The translations under genes were made by a program, and so were the position numbers. A DNA stretch of 64,000 nt from Geobacillus genomosp. 3 (lineage in GTDB: Bacteria; Bacillota; Bacilli; Bacillales; Anoxybacillaceae), in assembly GCF_000445995.2 (NCBI RefSeq), contig NC_022080.4, positions 1,860,001-1,924,000 of the forward strand, in the 5' to 3' direction. Under the pieces are notes generated by a model. That model searched no databases, was not told the DNA's origin, and saw only the letters and a program-made list of their open reading frames with translations. This document shows, one piece after another, positions 10,987 to 18,538 of this stretch (positions are counted from its first letter, which is position 1; each line of letters begins with the position of its first letter).

Positions 10987-11120
10987 TCGCACACCCTTCC
11001 CCCTATTCATTTGAAACATCGATGAATTCCTGCCCCTCGTTCATCTAAAAGAGCGCATCCCTCCCTTGTTCCTCAAAAGCGATGCATGTTCTCCACGTTG
11101 AGGATTTGTTCTTGATTAGC

Positions 11121-11172
11121 AGTATAAGGCCCACGTTTCACGGACTCAACATATTTGTCATATTTTATTACA
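11121..11172 (-). promoter_or_regulatory. urtA promoter with an exact TnrA/GlnR box centred near -50
   Basis: On the minus strand a -35 TTGAGT (11144-11149) and -10 TATACT (11121-11126) are separated by exactly 17 bp. TGTCATATTTTATTACA at 11156-11172 fits the TnrA/GlnR consensus TGTNA-N7-TNACA without mismatch. With a start site near 11114 the box centre is about 50 bp upstream, which is the position from which TnrA activates in Bacillus. A degenerate second box is at 11179-11195. Nitrogen-limited activation of urea uptake and urease is inferred. Confidence 0.8.
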
Positions 11173-11223
11173 TATTTTTGTTATATTTATTATCAATCAT
11201 CTTCCGACCAATCAGCTAGGTCG

Positions 11224-11270
11224 AAAAACAAAACATGCCCCAAAAAGGCACACATGCACCTTTTTGGGGC
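11224..11270 (-). terminator. Intrinsic terminator of the chemoreceptor gene
   Basis: GCCCCAAAAAGG (11237-11248) and CCTTTTTGGGGC (11259-11270) form a perfect 12-bp stem with a 10-nt loop. On the minus strand it is followed by TGTTTTGTTTTT. It sits 6 bp after the chemoreceptor stop codon. Confidence 0.88.
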
Positions 11271-11275
11271 AGCGT

Positions 11276-12673
11276 TCATTTCACAAGCGACAAATCCACT
11301 CCAATGACCCCGACAATTTGACCGTTATGATCCCTAATGGGAGCGGACACCGTGACGCAAAGATGTTTCGTCAATGCCGATACATACGGATCGGAAACAT
11401 ACACTGTTCCTCTACAAGCTTCCTGAAACCACGACCGGACTTTGGCGTTGACCAAGCCCGCCGGCGGATTCGAATAGACAAACGCCCCATCAAGACGATT
11501 CGACCAGACAGCCTCAATCTCTCCATTCTCAGATAAAAATCGATCCAGCACGCGTTGATGCATGGCCTCATCCATTTGTTCCAACGGAGCTGACTGAAGC
11601 AAAGCCGATAGTTTCTGAATCGTGTTTTTCACGACCGCATCATCGACAGAAATCGTTTCTCTCATCCAATCACGTCCGACCGTTTGCTGCAGCTCCTCCG
11701 CTGTCTTTTGCAACGCTTCGTTAATACGCAAAATCTGTCCGACACTCTCATGCTGTTCGTTCATATCCGCTGTCACGCGCTCGACAAACCGTTGATTTTC
11801 CCGGCTCAATTGCACGATTTCTTCAAGCAGGCCGGCGATTTCTTTCACGCTGTCCGACTGCCCAGACGCTGACCGGACAGAAGAGGAGACGAGGTCCGTC
11901 ATATCATTCAGCTGTCGCTGCAGCAAATGAAGGAACGACATAATCGCTTCCATTTCTTTCTCTTCGACATCGATTTGCTTTGTTTCTTCGCGAACGATAT
12001 CGGTTGTCGCTGCGATTTCGCGTTGAATAAGGGACAAAATATCCTGTGTTTGCTGGACAGCTTCCGACGTTTGATTCGCCAACATGCCGATTTCCCGCGC
12101 GACGACCGCAAACCCACGCCCATGTTCTCCCGCACGAGCCGCCTCAATATTGGCATTGAGCGACAAAATTTTCGTTTTCTGCGAAATCTCGCCGATCGCT
12201 GATATAATTTCATTGATGCGTCGCGAATGATGAACGAGATGGTCCATTTGTTCCAATAGCGTTTCATGGTGGGAGCGCAGTGTTCGAATTTCTTTTTGCA
12301 ACGTCTCCAATGAATTCCATGAATGCAGCCAATGTTCGGAAAACTGCTGGCTGCTCGCATACATATCACGCGAAGATGCAGCGATTTCCCTAGCCGCCTC
12401 CTCGATTGTTCGCATTTTGTTCGCCACTTTTTCCGTATACTCCACCGTTTTCTCGCTATGGTCCATCAGCTCTGCCGCACTATTCCGGCTTGAATCGGAA
12501 ATGTCATTCAGCGAAAGTGCCGCCATCTTCATCTGTTCCATCGCTGCTTTGAGCTGATCAACCGCCACAACAATTTGCCTTGCAATTTGTTGCGGTCCTC
12601 CCTGCGTTTCCTCACGTCGAGGCTGATCCAGTTCGCGCTTTATTTTTCGTTCCGCACGTCTCGCAAAAATCAA
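11276..12673 (-). CDS. Soluble methyl-accepting chemotaxis protein with C-terminal Cache-like sensor domain
   Basis: This 465-aa protein has the chemoreceptor signalling hairpin [41 protein letters not shown] (about residues 170-210, quoted in part here as the tip region) within a long coiled coil. No transmembrane segment or signal peptide is visible. The C-terminal 130 residues ([36 protein letters not shown] and [11 protein letters not shown]) resemble a PDC/Cache ligand domain, unusually placed after the signalling domain and in the cytosol. The start is TTG at 12673 with AAGGAG 9 nt upstream. It lies next to the urea transporter and carries its own TnrA box, which suggests nitrogen-related sensing; the ligand is unknown. 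Confidence 0.85.
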   Translation of the reverse strand: MIFARRAERKIKRELDQPRREETQGGPQQIARQIVVAVDQLKAAMEQMKMAALSLNDISDSSRNSAAELMDHSEKTVEYTEKVANKMRTIEEAAREIAASSRDMYASSQQFSEHWLHSWNSLETLQKEIRTLRSHHETLLEQMDHLVHHSRRINEIISAIGEISQKTKILSLNANIEAARAGEHGRGFAVVAREIGMLANQTSEAVQQTQDILSLIQREIAATTDIVREETKQIDVEEKEMEAIMSFLHLLQRQLNDMTDLVSSSVRSASGQSDSVKEIAGLLEEIVQLSRENQRFVERVTADMNEQHESVGQILRINEALQKTAEELQQTVGRDWMRETISVDDAVVKNTIQKLSALLQSAPLEQMDEAMHQRVLDRFLSENGEIEAVWSNRLDGAFVYSNPPAGLVNAKVRSWFQEACRGTVYVSDPYVSALTKHLCVTVSAPIRDHNGQIVGVIGVDLSLVK

Positions 12674-12689
12674 CAGGCGTCACTCCTTA

Positions 12690-12706
12690 TGTCATTTTCT
12701 ATTACA
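12690..12706. promoter_or_regulatory. Exact TnrA/GlnR box upstream of the chemoreceptor gene
   Basis: TGTCATTTTCTATTACA matches TGTNA-N7-TNACA without mismatch and differs from the urtA box at only two positions. It ends 17 bp from the start codon and overlaps or lies just downstream of a TATAAT (12709-12714, minus strand). No good -35 is visible. That position fits repression better than activation, which is inference. Confidence 0.7.
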
Positions 12707-12735
12707 TAATTATAATATAAAATATAACAAAAGGA

Positions 12736-12778
12736 CATATAAAAATAAGACGCCCGTTCTTCTAAAAACGAGCGTCTT
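12736..12778 (-). terminator. Intrinsic terminator of the gluconate operon
   Basis: AAGACGCCCGTT (12747-12758) and AACGAGCGTCTT (12767-12778) pair over 12 bp (one G-U in the minus-strand RNA) around an 8-nt loop, followed on the minus strand by ATTTTTATATG. It lies 13 bp beyond the gntP stop. Confidence 0.85.
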
Positions 12779-12790
12779 GCCTGGAAAAGG

Positions 12791-14140
12791 CTAGAGAACC
12801 ATATTCAATAACAAAATGAAGACAAACGCCACCACCGAAATAATCGTTTCCATGACTGTCCATGTCATGAGCGTTTCTTTCACCGTCATGCCGAAATATT
12901 CTTTGATCATCCAGAAGCCGGAGTCATTGACGTGCGACAAGATCAACGAACCCGCGCCGGTCGCCAAGACAAGCAGTTCCATATTCGTTCCCGGCATGGT
13001 AGCCGCGATGGGGGCAACGATGCCGGCAGCGGTCATCATCGAGACGGTCGCCGATCCCGTCGCTACGCGAATGAGCGCCGCAATGCCCCAGCCTAACAGG
13101 AGCGGAGAGAAGTGCGAGTGTTTCGCCACTTCCGCGATTTGTTCGCCGATGCCGGAATCAAGCAGCACTTTGTTGAATGCGCCGCCCGCCCCGATGACAA
13201 GCAGGATGTTCGCGACCGGGCCGAGGCAGTCGTTGGCAAATTTCAAGACAGCATCGCGGTTGAAGCCGCGGGCGTAGCCTAAGCTGAAGAACGAATAAAC
13301 CGTCGCGATCAAGAGCGCAACAATCGGGTCGCCGATAAAGCGCAACACTTTCGCTGCTTCGGACTTTTGATCAAGCGTTACGTTCGCGACAGAGGCAATC
13401 AACATCAAAATGACCGGAAGCAAAATCGTAAACAACGTATTTCCAAACCCCGGGAGTTCCCGCGCTTCTTTATGCTGCACAAGCTGTTCGGCAATCTCCG
13501 CCGGCACTGTTTTGTGCAGGCGCGAACCGATCCATTTGCCATACAGCGGACCGGCAATAATGGCGGTCGGCAAGCCGACGATGATCGAGTAAAGAATCGT
13601 TTTTCCGACATCCGCCTTAAAAATGCCGACTGCCGCCATCGCGGCTGGGTGCGGCGGGACAAGCCCATGCACGACAGACAAACCAGCGACAAGCGGAATG
13701 CCGATCGTCACAAGTGAAATGCCCGTTTCCATCGCGATCGTAAAGACGAGCGGAATAAGCAAGACAAACCCGACTTGGAAAAAGACCGGAATGCCGACTA
13801 AAAAGGCGACGACCATCATCGCCCAATGGACGCGTTTTTGGCCAAAGCGGTCGATCAACGTTTTCGCAATGCGCTCGGCGCCGCCTGATTCGGCCATCAT
13901 TTTGCCGAGCATCGTCCCGAGCGCCAAGACGATCGCCAAAAAGCCGAGCGTGTTGCCAAGCCCCGCCTTGATCGAGTCAATGATGCCCGGCGTTTCCGGA
14001 GACGGCGCGATAAGCGGCATGCCCATCGCCAGTCCGACGCCGACGGACACTAAAATGAGTGCGACAAACGGATGCATTTTCGCCATAGTAATGAGCAATA
14101 ATAACACGATAATAGCAGCAACAACAATGGCGATTTCCAT
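12791..14140 (-). CDS. gntP: Gluconate:H+ symporter, GntP family
   Basis: This 449-aa permease has 12 or more hydrophobic segments and GntP signatures: LALGTMLGKMMAESGGAERIAKTLID near residues 75-100, GIPVFFQVGFVLLIPLVF, and LSHVNDSGFWMIKEYFGMTVKETLMTW at the C-terminus. Length equals Bacillus GntP. ATG 14140 follows GGGGGAG with proper spacing; an in-frame Met at 14191 would overlap an operator. It is last in gntR-gntK-gntP, and three LacI-type operators lie in the gap before it, so it may have a separately controlled promoter. Confidence 0.93.
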   Translation of the reverse strand: MEIAIVVAAIIVLLLLITMAKMHPFVALILVSVGVGLAMGMPLIAPSPETPGIIDSIKAGLGNTLGFLAIVLALGTMLGKMMAESGGAERIAKTLIDRFGQKRVHWAMMVVAFLVGIPVFFQVGFVLLIPLVFTIAMETGISLVTIGIPLVAGLSVVHGLVPPHPAAMAAVGIFKADVGKTILYSIIVGLPTAIIAGPLYGKWIGSRLHKTVPAEIAEQLVQHKEARELPGFGNTLFTILLPVILMLIASVANVTLDQKSEAAKVLRFIGDPIVALLIATVYSFFSLGYARGFNRDAVLKFANDCLGPVANILLVIGAGGAFNKVLLDSGIGEQIAEVAKHSHFSPLLLGWGIAALIRVATGSATVSMMTAAGIVAPIAATMPGTNMELLVLATGAGSLILSHVNDSGFWMIKEYFGMTVKETLMTWTVMETIISVVAFVFILLLNMVL

Positions 14141-14165
14141 CACAAGCTCCCCCTTTATCTTTGAG

Positions 14166-14263
14166 ATAAATCGATTTAGTGAACAAAGCAAACGTTTTCA
14201 GATCTTTGAAGGAAAGGGCTAAATCGATTTAGCGCCCGATCATAGCCAGATAAATCGATTTAG
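14166..14263. promoter_or_regulatory. Three LacI-type operators between gntK and gntP
   Basis: Three near-identical 14-bp palindromes are present: ATAAATCGATTTAG at 14166-14179, CTAAATCGATTTAG at 14219-14232, and ATAAATCGATTTAG at 14250-14263 (overlapping the gntK stop). Centre-to-centre distances are about 53 and 31 bp. The same palindrome lies upstream of gntR, so the regulator GntR is the expected ligand. Confidence 0.8.
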
Positions 14264-15819
14264 TCTTCCTCCCTTTCCCCACTCCGCCGCTGAAACGCAG
14301 CGATGATGTCAAATTCCTCTTTCAATCGCTCATACAAGCGGGCATACAAATCAAACAGTTCAGCGTAAATGAGCGTATGTTCTTCCTTCGGCTCATGGCG
14401 GGCCGTTGTGTCGATCCACGTTTTCACCGTTTCCAGCGACGGCAGCTCGCCTAACGCGTAAAGCGCCACGGCAGCCGCCCCTAGCGCCGACGCCTCGTGC
14501 GTCTGCGGCACGATGAGCGGTTTGCCGAGCATATCAGAAAGCATTTGCCGCCAAAACGGCGACTTGGCGAATCCGCCCGAGACGCGGATTTCCGACATCG
14601 GCCCCGTGACATCGCGAATGGCTAAAGCGACCGAGAGAATGCTGAAGCAGACGCCTTCCATGACAGCGCGGATGAAATGCTCGCGCTTATGATGAAGGCC
14701 AAGGCCAAAAAACGTCCCACGCGCGTTCGCATTCCAGTACGGCGCCCGCTCGCCCGACAAAAACGGCAAAAACACAAGCCCTTCCGCCCCCGGCGGGACG
14801 CGTTCCGCGTATTTCGTCAACAAGTCATACGGATCCATGCCGAGCTTTTTCGCCACTTCCCGCTCGTGGGCGCCGAACTCGTCGCGCAGCCAGCGAAGCA
14901 AAATGCCGCCGTTGTTCGTCGGTCCGCCGACGACCCAATAGCCGGGCGTCAACGCATAACAAAACGTCCGCCCTTTTTCATCGGTCGTCGGTTTTGCCGC
15001 AATCGTCCGCACCGCCCCGCTCGTTCCGATCGTGATGGCCGCTTCACCTGGGAGCACCGCCCCGACGCCGACGTTGGCGAGCACGCCGTCGCTTGCTCCG
15101 ACGACAACAGGCACATCCGGAGCGACTCCCATTTTTTCCGCCCATTCTCTTTTCATGCCAGTCATGATATGCGTGGCGGGAACGAGCCGCGGCAGCTGGT
15201 CGCGGCGGATGCCGACAAGGGCGAGCGCCTCCTCGTCCCAATCGAGCGTGTCCAATCGGAATAAACCCGTCGCCGATGCCATGGAATGGTCAGCGACATA
15301 GTCGCCATACAGACGGTGCAACACGTAATCTTTCACCGACACAAACCGCCGTGCTTGCTGAAATACGTCCGGCTGCTCTTCCTTGAGCCAAAGCAATTTC
15401 GATAGCGGCGACATCGGATGGATCGGCGTCCCGGTCCGCCGGTAAATGGCAAGCCCGTTTTGCTCTTTCCACAGCCGCTCCGTTTGAGCCACGCTTCGGT
15501 TGTCCGCCCAGATGAGGAGGCGGGTGAGCGGCCGGCCCGACTCGTCAAGCGCCATAATCGAGTGCATCGCCGCACTCAAACCCATCGCTTTCACCTGTTC
15601 TGGGCGGATGCCGTGGCGGACCGTCACCGCCCCGACGGCTTGAACGACCGCCGCGAACAGTTCATCGGGATCCTGCTCGGCAAACCCCGGATGCGGCTGG
15701 ATGATCGGATAGTCGACGGCGTGAGAAGCCAGCACCTTCCCCCGCCCGTCAAACACAACCGCTTTTGTGCTTGTCGTTCCAATATCAATTCCAATGACGA
15801 CGTCCTCATGAATCGCCAT
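14260..15819 (-). CDS. gntK: Gluconokinase, FGGY carbohydrate kinase family
   Basis: This kinase (519 aa) phosphorylates gluconate to 6-phosphogluconate. The FGGY features are the N-terminal phosphate loop IGIDIGTTSTKAVVFD, the GLSAAMHSIMALD segment, TIGTSGAVRTIA and the C-terminal signature VMEGVCFSILSVALAIRD with IRVSGGFAKSPFWRQMLSD. ATG 15819 is preceded by GGGAGG. The gntR stop overlaps this leader region, so the two genes are coupled. No 6-phosphogluconate dehydrogenase gene accompanies it here, unlike Bacillus subtilis gntRKPZ. Confidence 0.92.
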   Translation of the reverse strand: MAIHEDVVIGIDIGTTSTKAVVFDGRGKVLASHAVDYPIIQPHPGFAEQDPDELFAAVVQAVGAVTVRHGIRPEQVKAMGLSAAMHSIMALDESGRPLTRLLIWADNRSVAQTERLWKEQNGLAIYRRTGTPIHPMSPLSKLLWLKEEQPDVFQQARRFVSVKDYVLHRLYGDYVADHSMASATGLFRLDTLDWDEEALALVGIRRDQLPRLVPATHIMTGMKREWAEKMGVAPDVPVVVGASDGVLANVGVGAVLPGEAAITIGTSGAVRTIAAKPTTDEKGRTFCYALTPGYWVVGGPTNNGGILLRWLRDEFGAHEREVAKKLGMDPYDLLTKYAERVPPGAEGLVFLPFLSGERAPYWNANARGTFFGLGLHHKREHFIRAVMEGVCFSILSVALAIRDVTGPMSEIRVSGGFAKSPFWRQMLSDMLGKPLIVPQTHEASALGAAAVALYALGELPSLETVKTWIDTTARHEPKEEHTLIYAELFDLYARLYERLKEEFDIIAAFQRRSGEREED

Positions 15820-15836
15820 CGTTTCTCCTCCCTTCT

Positions 15837-16853
15837 TCACTTCTTCTCCCGTTTGATCGATGTCCGTTCCATCAATGTCGGGGAGAAACGAAATACGCGC
15901 GGACCGTCGGCTTTTTTCGCTTTCATTTGTTCAAACACGCGCTCCGCCGCTTTTTTCCCCATCGCAAACGTCGGCTGGGCGATCGTTGTCAACGCCGGCG
16001 TGTAAATATCGGCAAACGGCACATCATCGATGTTGATGATCGCCACCTCATCCGGCACACGAACCCCTGCGTCTTTCACAAACCGCAAAACCCCCATCAG
16101 CGTCAAGTCGTTGATCGCAAACAAGGCATTAGGCCGCTTCGGTTCGGCAAACCGTTGTTTCAACACTTCCGGCAGCGCGTCCGGATCAGCGGCGATGATG
16201 TTCCCATCTTCAACGTCCAGTCCTCTTTTGCGCATAGCCGCCCGAAACCCTTCCAACCGCTCCATCCGCGGCACGTTGTGGGCGACAAGCGGCGGGGTGA
16301 CGATGGCGATGCGGTCATATCCTTGGGAAGCCAAATAATCCACCGCCATCTCGGCCGCCTTTTGGTTGTCAAGCAAGATGCTGTCCGCCTCCACCCCTGG
16401 CACCATCCGGTCCACAAACACAAGCGGAAAACGTTCAGCCGTTAAACGGCGGTACACCTCTTCATTTTTACCTGTCGGAAAGATAATGAGCCCATCGACT
16501 TGCTTGGCCAGAAGCATGTCAACATACCTTTTCTCCTTTTCCGGATCATCGCCGGAGTTGGAGACAATGACTTGAAACCCGCGTTTTTGGCACTCTTCCT
16601 CAATGGCGTGCAGCACTTGCGTCGTCAACATATGAAGCATATTAAAAACAATTACGCCAATGGTCGCCGTCGTCTTTTGTTTCAAACTGCGGGCGATCAC
16701 ATTCGGCTGATAGCCAAGCTCTTCAATCGCCTCGGCGATGCGCTTTCTCGTTTCCTCACTCATATATTCATAGCGTTTATTCAAATATTGCGAGACCGTG
16801 CTTTTCGAAACGTTGGCCAATTTCGCGACATCGGCCATCGTTACTTTTTTCAA
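15837..16853 (-). CDS. gntR: LacI-family transcriptional repressor of the gluconate operon
   Basis: This 338-aa protein has an N-terminal LacI HTH (TMADVAKLANVSKSTVSQYLN), the hinge helix (YQPNVIARSLKQK) and a periplasmic-binding-like sensor domain. The start is TTG at 16853 with GAGAGAGG 8 nt upstream; ATG five codons in is an alternative. B. subtilis uses a GntR-family protein for this role, whereas this one is of the E. coli GntR (LacI) type. Five candidate operators flank the operon. Gluconate or 6-phosphogluconate as inducer is assumed from context. Confidence 0.9.
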   Translation of the reverse strand: MKKVTMADVAKLANVSKSTVSQYLNKRYEYMSEETRKRIAEAIEELGYQPNVIARSLKQKTTATIGVIVFNMLHMLTTQVLHAIEEECQKRGFQVIVSNSGDDPEKEKRYVDMLLAKQVDGLIIFPTGKNEEVYRRLTAERFPLVFVDRMVPGVEADSILLDNQKAAEMAVDYLASQGYDRIAIVTPPLVAHNVPRMERLEGFRAAMRKRGLDVEDGNIIAADPDALPEVLKQRFAEPKRPNALFAINDLTLMGVLRFVKDAGVRVPDEVAIINIDDVPFADIYTPALTTIAQPTFAMGKKAAERVFEQMKAKKADGPRVFRFSPTLMERTSIKREKK

Positions 16854-16872
16854 AAGGGATCCCTCTCTCGTA

Positions 16873-16947
16873 CTAAATCGATTTAGTTCAAAGCGTTTTC
16901 ATAAACCGGTTTAGCTTTATTATAAACCAAGTGAAAGCGGTTTACAA
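16873..16947 (-). promoter_or_regulatory. gntR promoter with two operators and a cre site
   Basis: On the minus strand -35 TTGTAA (16942-16947) and -10 TATAAT (16919-16924) are 17 bp apart. Downstream lie the operator-like CTAAACCGGTTTAT (16901-16914) and the perfect palindrome CTAAATCGATTTAG (16873-16886). Between them TGAAAACGCTTTGA (16888-16901, minus) fits the CcpA cre consensus with one mismatch. Repression by GntR and carbon catabolite control are inferred. Confidence 0.75.
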
Positions 16948-16958
16948 TATTTTTTCGC

Positions 16959-17080
16959 CGAAATATCATGTTTCAAACATTTTGTCGATCTCTTTCCCTT
17001 GAAGGACTGTAAGGTTCGAACACCTACCATGATTGTCGTCGCCTCTCTCGGGGTTTTGACATGATCGAGGGCGACGACAA
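16959..17080 (-). other. Degenerate CRISPR-leader-like module without repeats
   Basis: This 122-bp stretch aligns colinearly with 25610-25731, the leader of the CRISPR array. The -35/-10 pair of the array leader is preserved in degenerate form (TCGACA at 16983-16988, TATTTC at 16960-16965, 17-bp spacing), the TTTGAAAC-TGATAT block is shared, and the upstream 48-bp hairpin begins exactly 50 bp from the -35 in both copies. No CRISPR repeat follows; the sequence passes directly into the gntR promoter. Short ORFs that cross this stretch are not convincing genes. Confidence 0.7.
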
Positions 17081-17326
17081 ATTTTAACTTCCCTCCGAAA
17101 GAAGTCTCCTACTTCTAAACGTGAAGGTGCGCCAGCACCAGTGAAAGTGGGAGATGAATTTCGGTTGGCGTTAGCCAACGAATATGATAGAATATGGCTA
17201 GAACGGACACCTTCGGAACGAAGGGAAGCGTAAAGGGTTCTTGTGTGTGGCTTACCGTTCAGCGAACACACACAAGTCGCTTGAAGCCCCCACCTCTAAG
17301 CGAAGCGTAGGTGGTGGGTAGTTCAC
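17081..17326 (+). mobile_element. IS200/IS605-type right-end relic with omega-RNA-like 3' region, no tnpB
   Basis: The stretch ends in a hairpin (CCCCCACCT at 17287-17295, AGGTGGTGGG at 17309-17318) followed by TAGTTCAC at 17319-17326. This resembles the right end of tnpB-carrying IS200/IS605 elements, where the RNA guide scaffold is encoded. An open frame of 57 codons (17060-17233, plus strand) beginning HDRGRRQILTSLRKK and ending in TAA may be debris of a tnpB 3' end, but I cannot show it. No complete transposase or tnpB is present. Family recognition is from the end structure only. Confidence 0.55.
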
Positions 17327-17510
17327 AAAGCCCTGATGGTTCTGCCTCCTTGCTCTTTGACACTTTGCAACGGTGACCGAAGCGAACCTCGCTTGTTCGC
17401 TAAGGGCAATGCCTTCGATTGAGGAAAATCGTTTCGTCCGCTAAATAATAAGGTGTAGCGAGTCGCTTGAATGACCACAAAATAGCACCATGCTGTGCTT
17501 GTCTCCGTTT
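17327..17510. other. Non-coding stretch between the IS relic and the AEC permease gene
   Basis: No gene is convincing here. The segment holds small inverted repeats (CGAAGCGAAC..GCTTGTTCG around 17380-17400) and may be more IS debris. The first 16-20 nt after 17326 would be the guide position if the relic still made a guide RNA. Confidence 0.4.
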
Positions 17511-18449
17511 TCATCCACCAATCGGAAACAACAATCGGGCCGCATACACAACGCCGGTCACGGTAATGGCACTCAACAAGGTCGACACCAACACCGCCTG
17601 GGCAGCGTAATCTGGGTGGCAGTCATACTCGAGTGCATACAGCGCCGTATTGCGCGAGCACGGATAGGAACTGGCAATGAGCAACGCTTGAGCCGTCACG
17701 CCATCAATTCCTAATAGAAAGATCAAAGACGCAGCCAACAGCGGCGACAAAACGAGACGCCCCAACACACTTGCATACACAAGCAGCGGCAAGGCAGTAA
17801 ACCGGGCATAGGCAATTTGCGCGCCTAGGGTAAAAAGAGCAATGGCTAAAAACGCGTCGGCAACCCGCTGAAGCGGTGTCCACAAAAATGACGGAATAGG
17901 GAGATGAAGCCATCGGCAGATCACACCGAGCAACAAGGCGTGAAGAACTGGATTTTTCCATATTTCAGCGGCCCATTTCCCCTTTTTTCCGTTTCCTGAC
18001 ACAAACTGATACACTCCATATGTATTGGTCAAGAAATTTTGAAAGATGGTGACGATGATTTGAATCGCCGCCCCGAGCGGCTGCTGGTGAAACACGAGCT
18101 GGCTGACGGGGATGCCGAAGTTGCCGGAATTGTTCAGCACAATCGTATTTTGAAACACCGCCGACAAACTTCGTTCCAGCTTCAATAGTTTTGCCGTCAC
18201 CATACTCAACACCATCAGCCCGCCGTTTTGCAACAGAAGAAACCCTACGATGGCTGCCAACACCTTTCCATTCAACTCGCTGTCATACACATTGATAAAG
18301 GCGACGGCCGGCAACAGAACATACATGTTCAGCTTGGACAACGTACTCATATCAAAACGAAATAAGCGGTGGAGCCATGCGCCCAAGCCGACAATCAACA
18401 ACATCGGAACCATCACCTGAAGCAAAATGCCACTAAAAACAGCCAACAC
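17511..18449 (-). CDS. AEC-family (auxin efflux carrier-like) permease
   Basis: This 312-aa protein has about ten hydrophobic segments and the AEC pattern: KLNMYVLLPAVAFINVYDSE in the first half, NTIVLNNSGNFGIPVSQLVF near residue 105 and the C-terminal LLIASSYPCSRNTALYALEY. Bacterial members transport organic acids such as malate or malonate. The start is GTG at 18449 (TTG at 18446 is possible) close behind GGGGGAGAG. It follows the two-component system and tctCBA, so a di- or tricarboxylate substrate is plausible but not shown. Confidence 0.8.
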   Translation of the reverse strand: MLAVFSGILLQVMVPMLLIVGLGAWLHRLFRFDMSTLSKLNMYVLLPAVAFINVYDSELNGKVLAAIVGFLLLQNGGLMVLSMVTAKLLKLERSLSAVFQNTIVLNNSGNFGIPVSQLVFHQQPLGAAIQIIVTIFQNFLTNTYGVYQFVSGNGKKGKWAAEIWKNPVLHALLLGVICRWLHLPIPSFLWTPLQRVADAFLAIALFTLGAQIAYARFTALPLLVYASVLGRLVLSPLLAASLIFLLGIDGVTAQALLIASSYPCSRNTALYALEYDCHPDYAAQAVLVSTLLSAITVTGVVYAARLLFPIGG

Positions 18450-18538
18450 CTCTCCCCCGCTTTCTTTGGATCAATCAGCTCCATGTCCGTGTGCACTTTC
18501 CTGATTCGCATTCTGTTATCTGAAATGCTTTCCTTTTT

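Noticed and set aside
16966..17271. Minus-strand frame of about 100 codons over the leader-like module and the IS relic
   Set aside because: It crosses the hairpin and the IS right-end region, has no ribosome site, and no recognisable domain; the structured-DNA reading explains the stretch better.
17323..17514. Minus-strand frame of 63 codons between the IS relic and the AEC gene
   Set aside because: It has no family features, lacks a convincing ribosome site, and overlaps the AEC 3' end.
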